A stretch of 64,000 nt of DNA from Marinobacter sp. BGYM27 (GTDB lineage Bacteria > Pseudomonadota > Gammaproteobacteria > Pseudomonadales > Oleiphilaceae), in NCBI GenBank assembly GCA_025153445.1, contig JANZNS010000003.1:372001-436000 (forward strand), in the 5' to 3' direction. This document shows, in pieces, positions 35,012 through 43,889 of this stretch; the stretch's first letter is position 1; every line of letters begins with the position of its first letter. The notes under the pieces were generated by a model. It was given only the letters and a program-made list of their open reading frames with translations, searched no databases and was not told the DNA's origin. Position numbers and translations under genes: made by a program.

Positions 35012-36793
35012 CTATCGTTCCCGGTCGAGACTTTGCACCGTGAGATCCAACGCTTTCTGCATATCAAGCCGGGCGGAGTGCCCAACGTCAGGGTCATCCA
35101 GATTGTTCTCGCGCTCAGAAGGCAGAATCGGTGACGTCAGGTCATCCGCATCAGCGGGCTCGAAGTCATATTCCTCACCAATCGTCATCGCACTGCGGCG
35201 CAATAACATGCGTAATTGCTCTGGCGACAGCTCCGGATCAATCGACATCATTCCGGCAAGCAATCCTGTCACCAGCGGCGTCGCGTACGAGGTGCCGCAA
35301 TGCACCTCGCCGGGTTCGTCCGGCTTCGCGGTCGAGCCATGGGCGCAGGCCGCCGCTGTAATATCAACCCGCATATCAATGTTCGAGGCTTTGCGCTTGA
35401 TGGCGTAATCGGGATCATCCACGTCCAGCCCAGTCTCTTTGTTCAACTCGTGGGCGCCCACGACGAACAATTGTCCCGTGACAAATGAAGACGGCAGGCG
35501 ATACTCATCCCGGCTCGAATAAGACGACGCGTTACCGGCAGAATTTACTACGACAACATCAGGGTGTTCACGTCGCAGCCAAAGGAAAAACTCTTCCAGT
35601 AGCTCTTCATAGCCACTCATCGCGAGGCCGGAGCGGACCAGCGAGTCCACTTCATTCCCTTCAATATTAACCGCTCCGATACGATGGAGCCCCCAGCTCC
35701 AATTGAGCACCCGCACGCCATCTTCCACAAGGTTGACCGAAGCAGCGATATTGGCAGTGATGCCGGCATCAGAACCCCGTTCAACAATCACGTCAAAGCC
35801 TGGACTTGCGGAATCAAGCCCCCGGAGAAAGCCAGTGTTTCCACCGTTATCCCAACCAGCCGCGAGGATACCTGTCACCGTTGTGCCGTGATCTGCGGGG
35901 TTATCTGCATCGCGGGCAAAAACGCAGGTTCGGAGCTTGCCCGCATGACAGTTGCCGAGATAACCCTCAAAGTCCGGTGTATCGAAATCCACATCGCGTT
36001 CAATCACACCTACCTTTATCGGGTGCGTCTTTATCGCAGCATTGTTCTGCTTCAAGCGGCGCGTGTAATAGTTCACGCCATCAAGAAAACGGTTCGCAGT
36101 CCATTCTTTCTGGTCAGCCTCCGGTAACCTGTCACTTTCACCCTGCTCATCAGTCAACCGATTGTCTTCAGGACTCGTTTCCTCGATTACCACAGCATCA
36201 ACACTCACCTCACCTCCCATGCGGAGAATAAGCGCGTCGCGCTCAGTCAGGTCCGAAACGGGCAGCCTGAGTTGGTAGAGGTTTAACGGTGGAATAGCGC
36301 CGACAATCCGCGCATCGAACTTCTCGGCAAGACGTTGTGCCTCCTCGGCACCGTTATAGCTCTCCTCAATAATAATGCTGATCAGATCCACATAGGTTGT
36401 CAGGCCATCCATATTCGTGGCGACTTCGTCCTGAGTAGCCGCCACGACATGACTGCCCGCCAGGCTCAGCCAGACAGGATTGCTCTCCACATCATTCCGC
36501 TCCAGCCACAGTGGGCCACTCTCATTGTCAGTGGATGAAAGCGACACGGCTAGCTGGCCATCGTCGACGCTAACCTTGCCTTCAGGTATCTGGTTGCCAT
36601 CCAGCATAACCTTGGGGATTTCGCCCTTGAGTCCCGTAACGTTCAGACAAAAGGTTACCATCGCTGACTCAGGCGACTTGTTGCAGCGCTCGATGTGCTG
36701 GACACGCAACTGATCCCCCAGCGCAGTGGAGCTGACCAGCAGGCAGATCATGGTCTGCAGCCATCGAACGAACCCAAAGTGTGCGCTACCCAT
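35012..36793 (-). CDS. Exported subtilase (S8) with variant catalytic Asp
   Basis: 593 aa. Signal peptide about 1-26, an N-terminal pro-region or beta domain (27-255), then the S8 domain (about 258-540). His302 (ADHGTTVTGIL), the oxyanion Asn in NSAGN (417-421) and Ser502 (HCGTSYATPLV) are intact. At the first triad position the sequence is VGVIERDVDF, placing Glu265 where VxxIDTG has Asp; Asp267 is two residues on. It may be a variant or inactive protease. It is secreted to the periplasm or medium. Single gene; last codons abut the DUF1090 gene. Confidence 0.85.
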   Translation of the reverse strand: MGSAHFGFVRWLQTMICLLVSSTALGDQLRVQHIERCNKSPESAMVTFCLNVTGLKGEIPKVMLDGNQIPEGKVSVDDGQLAVSLSSTDNESGPLWLERNDVESNPVWLSLAGSHVVAATQDEVATNMDGLTTYVDLISIIIEESYNGAEEAQRLAEKFDARIVGAIPPLNLYQLRLPVSDLTERDALILRMGGEVSVDAVVIEETSPEDNRLTDEQGESDRLPEADQKEWTANRFLDGVNYYTRRLKQNNAAIKTHPIKVGVIERDVDFDTPDFEGYLGNCHAGKLRTCVFARDADNPADHGTTVTGILAAGWDNGGNTGFLRGLDSASPGFDVIVERGSDAGITANIAASVNLVEDGVRVLNWSWGLHRIGAVNIEGNEVDSLVRSGLAMSGYEELLEEFFLWLRREHPDVVVVNSAGNASSYSSRDEYRLPSSFVTGQLFVVGAHELNKETGLDVDDPDYAIKRKASNIDMRVDITAAACAHGSTAKPDEPGEVHCGTSYATPLVTGLLAGMMSIDPELSPEQLRMLLRRSAMTIGEEYDFEPADADDLTSPILPSERENNLDDPDVGHSARLDMQKALDLTVQSLDRER

Positions 36794-37151
36794 AAATAAA
36801 TCCCATGATCCACAGCCTCCTATTGTACGCGCAGGCTAGCGCCCATTTTGTTTGAAACCCATTGTTCAATATCAGGAATAAACGCGCTGACCAACTCAGC
36901 AACTTTACAGAAGCGATCCGTCTAAGTGGGCAAGGTTGCACATGTTTCATGGACGGGGCATATCAACTTCGATCAAAAAAGACGCAAAACCGTCCCGAAT
37001 TAGCACAATTTTCAGTCAAATTTCCCCCTTTCAGTCACTTTTTACCGTTTTGGCAAATAAAACCTGCATATCACTGCTACTCTTATATGCGATGGAAAGC
37101 CTACATAAACGGTCGCAGCGAATGCCGACCTGACAAACCGGAGGAACATTC

Positions 37152-38645
37152 ATGGCAATTGGTATTTGGATCAGTCTGCTTCTGTATTTTGCGCTGATGC
37201 TAGGCATCGGGTTTTATGCGTGGCGCAAGTCAACCGCATCGTCGGAAGACTACATGCTGGGCGGGCGTAATCTTAGCCCCGCAGTAGCCGCTCTCTCTGC
37301 GGGCGCTTCGGATATGAGTGGCTGGCTGCTCCTGGGTCTGCCTGGGGCCTTGTACGCAACCGGGCTGGTGGAAGCCTGGATTGGTATCGGTCTTTTCGTC
37401 GGGGCACTGGTTAACTGGATCGTTGTCGCGCCACGCCTGCGTGAGCAGACGGAACGCTACGGCAACAGTCTGACGATCCCCCAGTTTCTGGCCAATCGAT
37501 TTCCCAGCAGAGCCATGGCACTGAGAACCGTGTCTGCAATCATCATCGTTGTGTTTTTCGCGGTGTATACCGCATCTGGCCTTGTTGCCGGGGGTAAGCT
37601 GTTCGCCAGTGCATTTGGCGGGCTTATCGATTCCTCTACCTTCAGCGATTATTCCATCGGCATCTGGCTGACATTGGGTATCGTTCTGACCTATACCGTC
37701 ATCGGCGGTTTTCTCGCGGTCAGCCTGACTGACTTTGTTCAAGGCTGCATCATGATGCTGGCACTGGTCATTATGCCTGCGGTCGTTCTGTTCGGCAGCG
37801 GCGGTGGTGGCCTCGAGCAGGCATCTGAAACGCTGGCCAGCATTGACCCTAACTTCCTGTCCTGGACGCACGGCCTCACCTTTATAGGATTCCTGTCGGC
37901 GGTCACCTGGGGGCTTGGGTATTTCGGGCAGCCGCATATTATCGTGCGGTTTATGGCCGTTCGCTCAGTACGCGAAGTCTCGACCGCCCGTAATATCGGT
38001 ATGAGCTGGATGGCCATTTCGCTGATCGGCGCCATCTGCCTGGGCGTATTTGGTCGCGCTTATGCGGTTCGCAATGGTCTGGACGTTGGCGATTCGGAAA
38101 CCATCTTTATCGTGCTGGCTGACCTGTTGTTCCATCCGCTGGTAACAGGCTTCCTGTATGCGGCACTGCTCGCGGCCATCATGAGTACCATTTCAAGCCA
38201 ATTGCTGGTGTCCTCATCTTCACTGACCGAAGACTTCTACCGGCTGTTCCTCCGCAAGGAAGCGACCGATAGCGAAAGTGTGACTGTAGGACGTGTCTGC
38301 GTGCTGCTGGTGGGCATCGTGGCGGCATTCATTGCGGGCGACCCTGACTCAGAAGTTCTGGGACTGGTCAGTAACGCATGGGCCGGCTTTGGTGCCGCGT
38401 TCGGGCCATTGATGATTCTGTCGCTGACCTGGCCGCGCATGTCAGGCACTGGCGCAGTCGCCGGCCTGGTCGTTGGCGCAGTTACCGTTATCGCCTGGAT
38501 CTCACTGGGCTGGAACAGCAGCTTCATGGGTGGACCTGGCGTATACGAGATCATCCCGGGCTTCATTGCGGCCTGGATTGCGATCGTTGTTGTGAGCCTT
38601 GCCACGCAATCAACCGGCGAGTTCCAACCGATTGATTCACACTAA
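37152..38645 (+). CDS. putP: Sodium/proline symporter PutP
   Basis: 497 aa, ATG after a GGAGGAA-type site. Sodium:solute symporter fold with about 13 helices. PutP signatures: SSEDYMLGGRNLSPAVAALS, then AGASDMSGWLLLGLPGALY (Na+ and proline site), ERYGNSLTIPQFLANRFPS, GYFGQPHIIVRFMA and ISSQLLVSSSSLTEDFYR. It imports proline for catabolism or osmoprotection; no putA is adjacent. The 358-bp upstream region holds no gene. Confidence 0.92.
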   Translation: MAIGIWISLLLYFALMLGIGFYAWRKSTASSEDYMLGGRNLSPAVAALSAGASDMSGWLLLGLPGALYATGLVEAWIGIGLFVGALVNWIVVAPRLREQTERYGNSLTIPQFLANRFPSRAMALRTVSAIIIVVFFAVYTASGLVAGGKLFASAFGGLIDSSTFSDYSIGIWLTLGIVLTYTVIGGFLAVSLTDFVQGCIMMLALVIMPAVVLFGSGGGGLEQASETLASIDPNFLSWTHGLTFIGFLSAVTWGLGYFGQPHIIVRFMAVRSVREVSTARNIGMSWMAISLIGAICLGVFGRAYAVRNGLDVGDSETIFIVLADLLFHPLVTGFLYAALLAAIMSTISSQLLVSSSSLTEDFYRLFLRKEATDSESVTVGRVCVLLVGIVAAFIAGDPDSEVLGLVSNAWAGFGAAFGPLMILSLTWPRMSGTGAVAGLVVGAVTVIAWISLGWNSSFMGGPGVYEIIPGFIAAWIAIVVVSLATQSTGEFQPIDSH

Positions 38646-38658
38646 TCCGTGAATCCGC

Positions 38659-38692
38659 AGTCTCCCGTGGCTCCGTTGAGTCACGGGAGACT
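38659..38692 (+). terminator. Hairpin downstream of putP
   Basis: AGTCTCCCGTG (38659-38669) and CACGGGAGACT (38682-38692) form a perfect 11-bp stem, 14 bp after the putP stop and 44 bp before the end of the convergent gene. There is no T-run. Confidence 0.55.
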
Positions 38693-38736
38693 CACCCTCT
38701 ACTACTCTCCCTTCTCTGAAGTCTCCTGCATAAACC

Positions 38737-39060
38737 TCAATCAAAGTAGTCCTGCATCCACTCAAACAGTTTTTCTGTGGTCATTTCCGAGAGCGCCATT
38801 TTCTTGAATTCATCCCCCGCCTCATCTTCAATCATCACAAACTGATACAGCAGCGCGCCCGGGTGCTCATCGTGCAATATCAGCGTGATGCGCCGCTGCG
38901 TGCGCAGGCAATCAATGGTCATGGCATCAGCAGGAATGCCTACATCACGCATGCCACGGCGCACACCGACCACCGGATTGATATGTTGATGCGCCTGCTG
39001 GATGCGGGCATGCGCATCACTGGCCATATCGGAAAGGGCTTTCAAAGGATCTTCGGACAT
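38737..39060 (-). CDS. Conserved hypothetical protein, cytosolic
   Basis: 107 aa from the ATG at 39060 with AGGTTAG upstream (nine earlier codons unsupported). Helix SEDPLKALSDMASDAHARIQ, then RRGMRDVGIPADAMTIDC, strands RRITLILHDEHPGALLYQFV and a C-terminal helix KLFEWMQDYFD. It looks like a compact alpha/beta protein with no export signal. Family not recognised. Confidence 0.65.
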   Translation of the reverse strand: MSEDPLKALSDMASDAHARIQQAHQHINPVVGVRRGMRDVGIPADAMTIDCLRTQRRITLILHDEHPGALLYQFVMIEDEAGDEFKKMALSEMTTEKLFEWMQDYFD

Positions 39061-39208
39061 TCTGACTAACCTGCACTGTCGTTGCATTCATGTCGTTGCA
39101 TTTAACCACAATCAATGCTCATGACGCTTTGACTGCAGGATCAGCACCACCCATAAGCAAAGTAGGCAGGTAGCCACAAACCGTCTTCATGACGGAACCG
39201 GAACACAA

Positions 39209-39245
39209 AAAAGGGCAGATTGATTTAGCGTCAATCTGCCCTTTT
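39209..39245 (-). terminator. Intrinsic terminator of the alkyl sulfatase gene
   Basis: AAAAGGGCAGATTGA (39209-39223) pairs perfectly over 15 bp with TCAATCTGCCCTTTT (39231-39245), with a 7-nt loop. On the minus strand it is followed by TTTTTTG. It is located 59 bp beyond the sulfatase stop. Confidence 0.85.
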
Positions 39246-39303
39246 GAACTTCATTTTAAATCAGAGCATCAACATCCTGTCGACGCCCTGTTCAGCGCGA
39301 CGG

Positions 39304-41307
39304 TTACATCGCGGCTTTTTTCGGTGTCATGACAGGCCACCATGGATCGAATTCGACAAGCACCGAACGGAACTCGTCAAACTTGGCTGAATCGCCATCC
39401 AGTGATGCTTCGCCAGACCCCACCATGTCCTTCAACGTTGTTTTGCCAAGCAGGACATCATTGAAGTCTTCACGCGTGGTTTTGATCGTCAGATCCGCAT
39501 CATCCAGCAGCTTCTTGTGATAATTCAACACACCGTTCTCGAGCGTTACCGAATAGTCTTCCTTGGTATCCGTCAGCGAGAAGTTCATGCTGATTTTCTT
39601 ACCCGCCGCTTTCATACCGTCGACGTGGATGGCCACGAAATCGAGGTACATGGGGATCGTCATGGAGCCTACGATATCAGGCGAGCTTGTATTCGTAACC
39701 GGCAATTCTTTAACGCCGTTCCGCAGCTCCTTCGCACCCGTCAGGTAGAAGTTACGCCATTGACCATTCTCGGCCTGATAGCCCAATTGAGTCAGGGCAT
39801 CCGCCATCAGGTCCTTCGCCTTCTGGTTATCCGGTTGCGCCATAACGAGTTTGTCGAGCACTTGCGCTACCCAGCGATACTCGCCGGCATCGTAGTCCTT
39901 CTTGGCCTTCTGGATAATCGCGTCAGCGCCTCCCATATAGTCCACAAACTTCTTGCCAGCTTCAGTTGGGGGCAGTGGATGCAAGCGCGCCGCGTTGCCG
40001 TCGAACCAGCCCAGATAGAAGTTCCACACCGCTTTCACGTTGTGGTTCAAGCTGCCGTAGTAGCCTCGGTTCGGCCAGTATTCGCCCAGTTCCGGCGGGA
40101 GCTCGACCATTTCCGCTGCCTCTACCATGTTGTAGCCTTGGTTAGCCAGACGAAGGGTTTGGTCATTGAGGTACTTATACAGGTCACGTTGTTTCTTGAA
40201 CTGCTCAACGATCTTGTCCTGTCCCCAGGTTGGCCAGTGGTGAGGCGCGAACAGCACTTCGGCCTTGTCACCCCAGCGCTGCAGAGCGGCATCAATATAG
40301 CCTGACCATGCACGGGCATCCCGAACCTTGGCACCACGAAGAGTGTAAAGGTTGTGCATGGTGTGGTTCACATCCTCTGCCGGGCAAAGCGCCTTCAGCT
40401 CTGGAATATAGAACAGCATTTCGGCTGGCGCTTCACTGCCGGGTGCCATCATGAACTCGAACGTCAAGCCGTCAATTTTAAGGGTATGATTTTCGTCATT
40501 GATAATGTCTGTCGGTTCAATCAGGGTCGGGGTGCCTGTTGAGGTCGACAGCCCCAAGCCGGTACCAAGGCCGCCCTTCGGACCTTTGTCAATCAGGTTG
40601 CCGTACATATAACCGGCACGACGCGACATCGTGTTGCCGGCAAATACGTTTTCGCTGACCGCTTCCTCCGTGAAGCCCTCCGGAGCAATAATCTTGATTT
40701 TTCCGGCTTTCACCGCGTCGCCGTCAGCGACGCCCCGCACGCCGCCGAAATGGTCGATGTGACTGTGGGTATAAATGACTGCCACGACAGGCTTGTCACC
40801 ACGGTGCTCGCGATAAAGCTCGAGACCTGCTTTCGCCGTTTCGGCCGATATGTTCGGATCCACGACGATAATGCCCGTGTCGCCTTCAATGAAACTGATG
40901 TTGGTCAGATCGTTGTTGCGCACCTGATAGATACGCGGCGTGACCTCATACAACCCTGTCTTGAGCAATAGTTGTAGCTGGCGCCACAAACTGGGGTTGG
41001 CAGTAGCTGGCGCCTCTGAATCTATGGCAAACGAGAACTGGCTCAAATCCCAAACCGGCTTGCCATCCTTGCCCTTGATGACACCATCATTGGGTATGGG
41101 CGCAATAAACCCCTTATCAGTGTCCTTAAAGTCCTGCTTGTCGCTAAATGGCAGTGTCTCCAGCACCTTCTCGTTTGCCGCTTTGGTGGTTTCCGTAGCC
41201 TCATCCTGCGCGGCCATCAGCCCGCCGGATGTTACCGAACAGACAAGAAAACTAACCGCACAAATTGCTTTGCCAAGCTTCGATTTCTGACCATAACATC
41301 CCATCAT
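39304..41307 (-). CDS. Exported SdsA-type alkyl sulfatase (metallo-beta-lactamase fold)
   Basis: 667 aa, ATG at 41307 preceded by GGAGAGTTG. Signal peptide about 1-33. The MBL domain has THSHIDHFGG (Zn1: His181, His183; Zn2: Asp185, His186), AEDVNHTMHNL, RGAKVRDARAWSGYIDA and FAPHHWPTWG. A helical dimerisation region (RLHPLPPTEAGKKFVDYMGG) follows, and a C-terminal SCP2-like domain (residues about 545-660) carries the hydrophobic substrate. This three-domain set is that of SdsA1, which hydrolyses SDS and related primary alkyl sulfates, probably in the periplasm. Upstream is a 666-bp gene-free stretch. Confidence 0.9.
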   Translation of the reverse strand: MMGCYGQKSKLGKAICAVSFLVCSVTSGGLMAAQDEATETTKAANEKVLETLPFSDKQDFKDTDKGFIAPIPNDGVIKGKDGKPVWDLSQFSFAIDSEAPATANPSLWRQLQLLLKTGLYEVTPRIYQVRNNDLTNISFIEGDTGIIVVDPNISAETAKAGLELYREHRGDKPVVAVIYTHSHIDHFGGVRGVADGDAVKAGKIKIIAPEGFTEEAVSENVFAGNTMSRRAGYMYGNLIDKGPKGGLGTGLGLSTSTGTPTLIEPTDIINDENHTLKIDGLTFEFMMAPGSEAPAEMLFYIPELKALCPAEDVNHTMHNLYTLRGAKVRDARAWSGYIDAALQRWGDKAEVLFAPHHWPTWGQDKIVEQFKKQRDLYKYLNDQTLRLANQGYNMVEAAEMVELPPELGEYWPNRGYYGSLNHNVKAVWNFYLGWFDGNAARLHPLPPTEAGKKFVDYMGGADAIIQKAKKDYDAGEYRWVAQVLDKLVMAQPDNQKAKDLMADALTQLGYQAENGQWRNFYLTGAKELRNGVKELPVTNTSSPDIVGSMTIPMYLDFVAIHVDGMKAAGKKISMNFSLTDTKEDYSVTLENGVLNYHKKLLDDADLTIKTTREDFNDVLLGKTTLKDMVGSGEASLDGDSAKFDEFRSVLVEFDPWWPVMTPKKAAM

Positions 41308-41973
41308 CAACTCTCCTGGAGATTCTCAGTTTTTATTGATTGCGCTGTCATTTGCACAGGCGCCGACTCGATAGTTGAGCCGCAACGCTAGCTCACCGCG
41401 ACAACCAGACCCCTTCCACCGTTTACGTCTGGCAATATAAAGAAATCACCAGACTCTTCCGGGTGGAACAGCCTTCCAACGGCATAAGTGACATTTCTTG
41501 CAATAGCCCAGGTCGCCCCATTTCACTGCTCCAGGATTACCGGCACTATCGGCGAAACAGCCATCCATACCTCAGAACTGATTGCTGAATTCATTCCAAC
41601 AAAGCTCACGCCCCACAGGCGCTCTTGGTGCACAGCTGGACTACCCAGCCGCCGAATTGCTTTCAAATTACATGTCGTATTTTTTAGCGTAGTACCGGTT
41701 TATGACATTTGCACAATATTTTACATTCCTGAAATTCATATAATTTTGCACCGATTTGGTGCTGATTTACCGGGAGGGTTCTTGGGTCTAGTCGATGGAT
41801 TAAGAGAATGCATGTCGGGCACCCAACAGGCATTTGAAACCGGTGTGCGGGGATAACCATCAGGAAATGGCAAAGCGTATCGAGACAGCTGGAGTACCAA
41901 ACAATTCGGTGTGCCAGATGCCGTGGAAGGTTTCAGTTGCAGAAATCGCAACAGGTTGTATAGGCGCCCCTTG
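41308..41973. other. Gene-free stretch between the alkyl sulfatase and homoserine dehydrogenase genes
   Basis: 666 bp without a convincing gene. A 122-codon frame at 41488-41856 (plus) lacks a ribosome site and recognisable content. AT-rich blocks near 41690-41750 include TATAAT (41739-41744). It is upstream of the sulfatase (minus), so it should hold its promoter; it is downstream of the dehydrogenase gene. Nothing more is recognised. Confidence 0.4.
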
Positions 41974-42969
41974 TTACCTCTGCATCAGAATATGTTCAAA
42001 GTCCTTAAGCGCTGCCGCAGCCGTTGCGAGCGGCCCGGCCTTGCAGATAGCGACAACCTCACCCATTGCATCGGTCTCTACCCTGATCGCTTTCATTTTC
42101 GCGTTGATATGTGCAAACGGATGATCCTGCTCATAGGTTCTAAGCCTGACGCCCGCAGTCACACCACACTCGCTCACAACAATCTCCCCCACAAGCTTTG
42201 GCACCACGCCTGCGGCTTTCCAGGACTCGATATCGCCGCGCGTGATGTTGTCGATACCCTCACGCTCAATGTCGTCAAAGGTGAGGTCAGCACCGAGTGC
42301 TGCGTTGGCAAGCAACATGATTTTGCAGGTGGTGTCCCAGCCTTCCATATCGAAGCGGGGATCAGGCTCTGCCATTCCAAGGCGCTGCGCTTCGGCCACG
42401 CAATCCGCCAAACCGTGGCCTTGCATCATTCGGTTCAATACAAAATTGGTTGTTGCAGTCAGAATACCCTCGACCTTCAGTACCCGACATCCTGCGAGGT
42501 TATGCTCGAGCAGATCCAGCGTCGGGAGAGAGGTCGCCGTCGCGCCGCTGAACTTGAGAGCGACATTATGCTGGCCAGCCAGAACACGCAGTCCCTTCAA
42601 ATCGAAAATCAACGCGCCCTTGGAAATAGCGATGGCATGCCTGTCGTGCGCAAGCGCAGAACGCATGTATTGATACGCCGGGCCGCCAGTGACGAAATCG
42701 GTCGGGCCTGCGTCGATTACCACCGATGCATTCGTGGATTCGATGAACTCGACACCCGTGAGCCCAGCCTGAAGATCTTGCCGGGCTGGCGCATAGGGCC
42801 CGGCCAAGCCTTCCGACGCATACAATCCCGCGCGAGAAGTGCACACAGCAGTCAGCCGAACATCCGCCCCATATCGCTCTGCGTAGTGTGATCGTCGCTG
42901 CCACAACAGTTCGGCAACGGCCCGACCCACTGTGCCGAACCCCGTAATGGCGATGTTCCATCGTTGCAT
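41974..42969 (-). CDS. Homoserine dehydrogenase-like protein, short form without ACT domain
   Basis: 331 aa. NAD(P)-binding ITGFGTVGRAVAELLW, then AVCTSRAGLY, the ISKGAL strand and the catalytic-domain motifs VEGILTATTNFVLNRM and AQRLGMAEPDPRFDMEGWD (Asp/Glu/Lys pocket; CKIMLLANAALG). Canonical bacterial enzymes carry a C-terminal ACT domain (about 430 aa); it is absent here, as in short homologues used in other pathways. It oxidises homoserine or a related aldehyde/hydroxy acid; the physiological substrate is uncertain. The start is ATG at 42969 with a GGAGT upstream. Confidence 0.82.
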   Translation of the reverse strand: MQRWNIAITGFGTVGRAVAELLWQRRSHYAERYGADVRLTAVCTSRAGLYASEGLAGPYAPARQDLQAGLTGVEFIESTNASVVIDAGPTDFVTGGPAYQYMRSALAHDRHAIAISKGALIFDLKGLRVLAGQHNVALKFSGATATSLPTLDLLEHNLAGCRVLKVEGILTATTNFVLNRMMQGHGLADCVAEAQRLGMAEPDPRFDMEGWDTTCKIMLLANAALGADLTFDDIEREGIDNITRGDIESWKAAGVVPKLVGEIVVSECGVTAGVRLRTYEQDHPFAHINAKMKAIRVETDAMGEVVAICKAGPLATAAAALKDFEHILMQR

Positions 42970-43181
42970 TCCGACTCCCCTATGCGTTTATTTCGCACTC
43001 AGCATAGCGGGGTTTGCGAACGACATGAATTGGCGTGTGGTGACATCAGTTCAGGCGAGTGACCAGGTGACGGTTCTATTCCGCCTTTATTACGCGGTTT
43101 GGAACGGAGGCGTGCGGCTTTAAACCGGGTGTCATTCAGATCGCGGTCGTGATTCACAAAGAAACAGGGAGGACTCAAACT

Positions 43182-43218
43182 ATAGAAGCCAGCCCTCGCT
43201 GAGCTGACTGGCTTCTAT
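43182..43218 (-). terminator. Terminator-like hairpin of the opacity-type barrel gene
   Basis: ATAGAAGCCAG (43182-43192) pairs with CTGGCTTCTAT (43208-43218), a perfect 11-bp stem with a 15-nt loop, 14 bp beyond the stop at 43232. The downstream T-tract on the minus strand is short (AGTTTG). Confidence 0.6.
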
Positions 43219-43231
43219 CAAGCTCAATTAC

Positions 43232-43822
43232 TCAGAAGGCGTAGCCGAGGCTAAGCGCGATATTGTTTATAGTGTGGTCATAGTCAACGCTATTGAGCGT
43301 GCCATCAAACGTCAGATTGGTGTACTCCAGCGCAACGCGGATATTGGTGCTCGCACGATACTCAGCACCTGCGCCATAGTAGAAGTCGATGCCGTCGTCA
43401 CTGAGCTTGTAAACCTCGCCCGGGAGTGAACTGTCACTTTCCTCAACATCGTAGTTCCACCGTGAAGCGCCCGCGCGCCCGAACAACGAGAAGCCATTGC
43501 GGATCGGCAAACTCGCTTTCAAGCCAGCATTCACGGACGACGTTGTCACTTTCTCAGTGATGGTATCGCCGAACGGATCAATAAAGCTGTCTTCCATCTC
43601 TCCATAGTGAATATAGGAAAGTTCCGCCGCCACGTACTCGTTGAATGCATAGGCGGCTCTGAGCCCCAATGAGAGGCTGTTTCCGGAAACGGAGGTGACG
43701 TCTCCGATTTCGGTTTCCTGATCAGCATTTCCCAATAAAAAATCGACGGAGAAACCGGTTTCTGCTGAAACATTTGCTGAAAAGAAAAACAGCGCGCCTG
43801 CCGCGACAACATACTTTTTCAT
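43232..43822 (-). CDS. Opacity-type outer-membrane beta-barrel protein
   Basis: 196 aa. Signal peptide ending FSANVSA (about residue 20). Eight alternating strands (LGLRAAYAFNEYVAAELSYI, AGLKASLPIRNGFSLFGRAG, YYGAGAEYRASTNIRVALEY) and a terminal NIALSLGYAF with C-terminal Phe. This is the OmpA-like/Ail-opacity fold of small porin-like proteins; the role is unknown. Upstream on the same strand lies the ELWxxDGT lipoprotein gene (67-bp gap). Confidence 0.8.
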   Translation of the reverse strand: MKKYVVAAGALFFFSANVSAETGFSVDFLLGNADQETEIGDVTSVSGNSLSLGLRAAYAFNEYVAAELSYIHYGEMEDSFIDPFGDTITEKVTTSSVNAGLKASLPIRNGFSLFGRAGASRWNYDVEESDSSLPGEVYKLSDDGIDFYYGAGAEYRASTNIRVALEYTNLTFDGTLNSVDYDHTINNIALSLGYAF

Positions 43823-43889
43823 ACTATTCCTTTAACAATCACTTTTAAAAACCGTGCTTACCCGCGCTGAAATAGCGTGGTTCATTGCG

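Noticed and set aside
41911-42891. 326-codon plus-strand frame over the homoserine dehydrogenase gene
   Set aside because: Antisense to an enzyme with clear NAD-binding and catalytic motifs; His/Arg/Cys-rich shadow composition.
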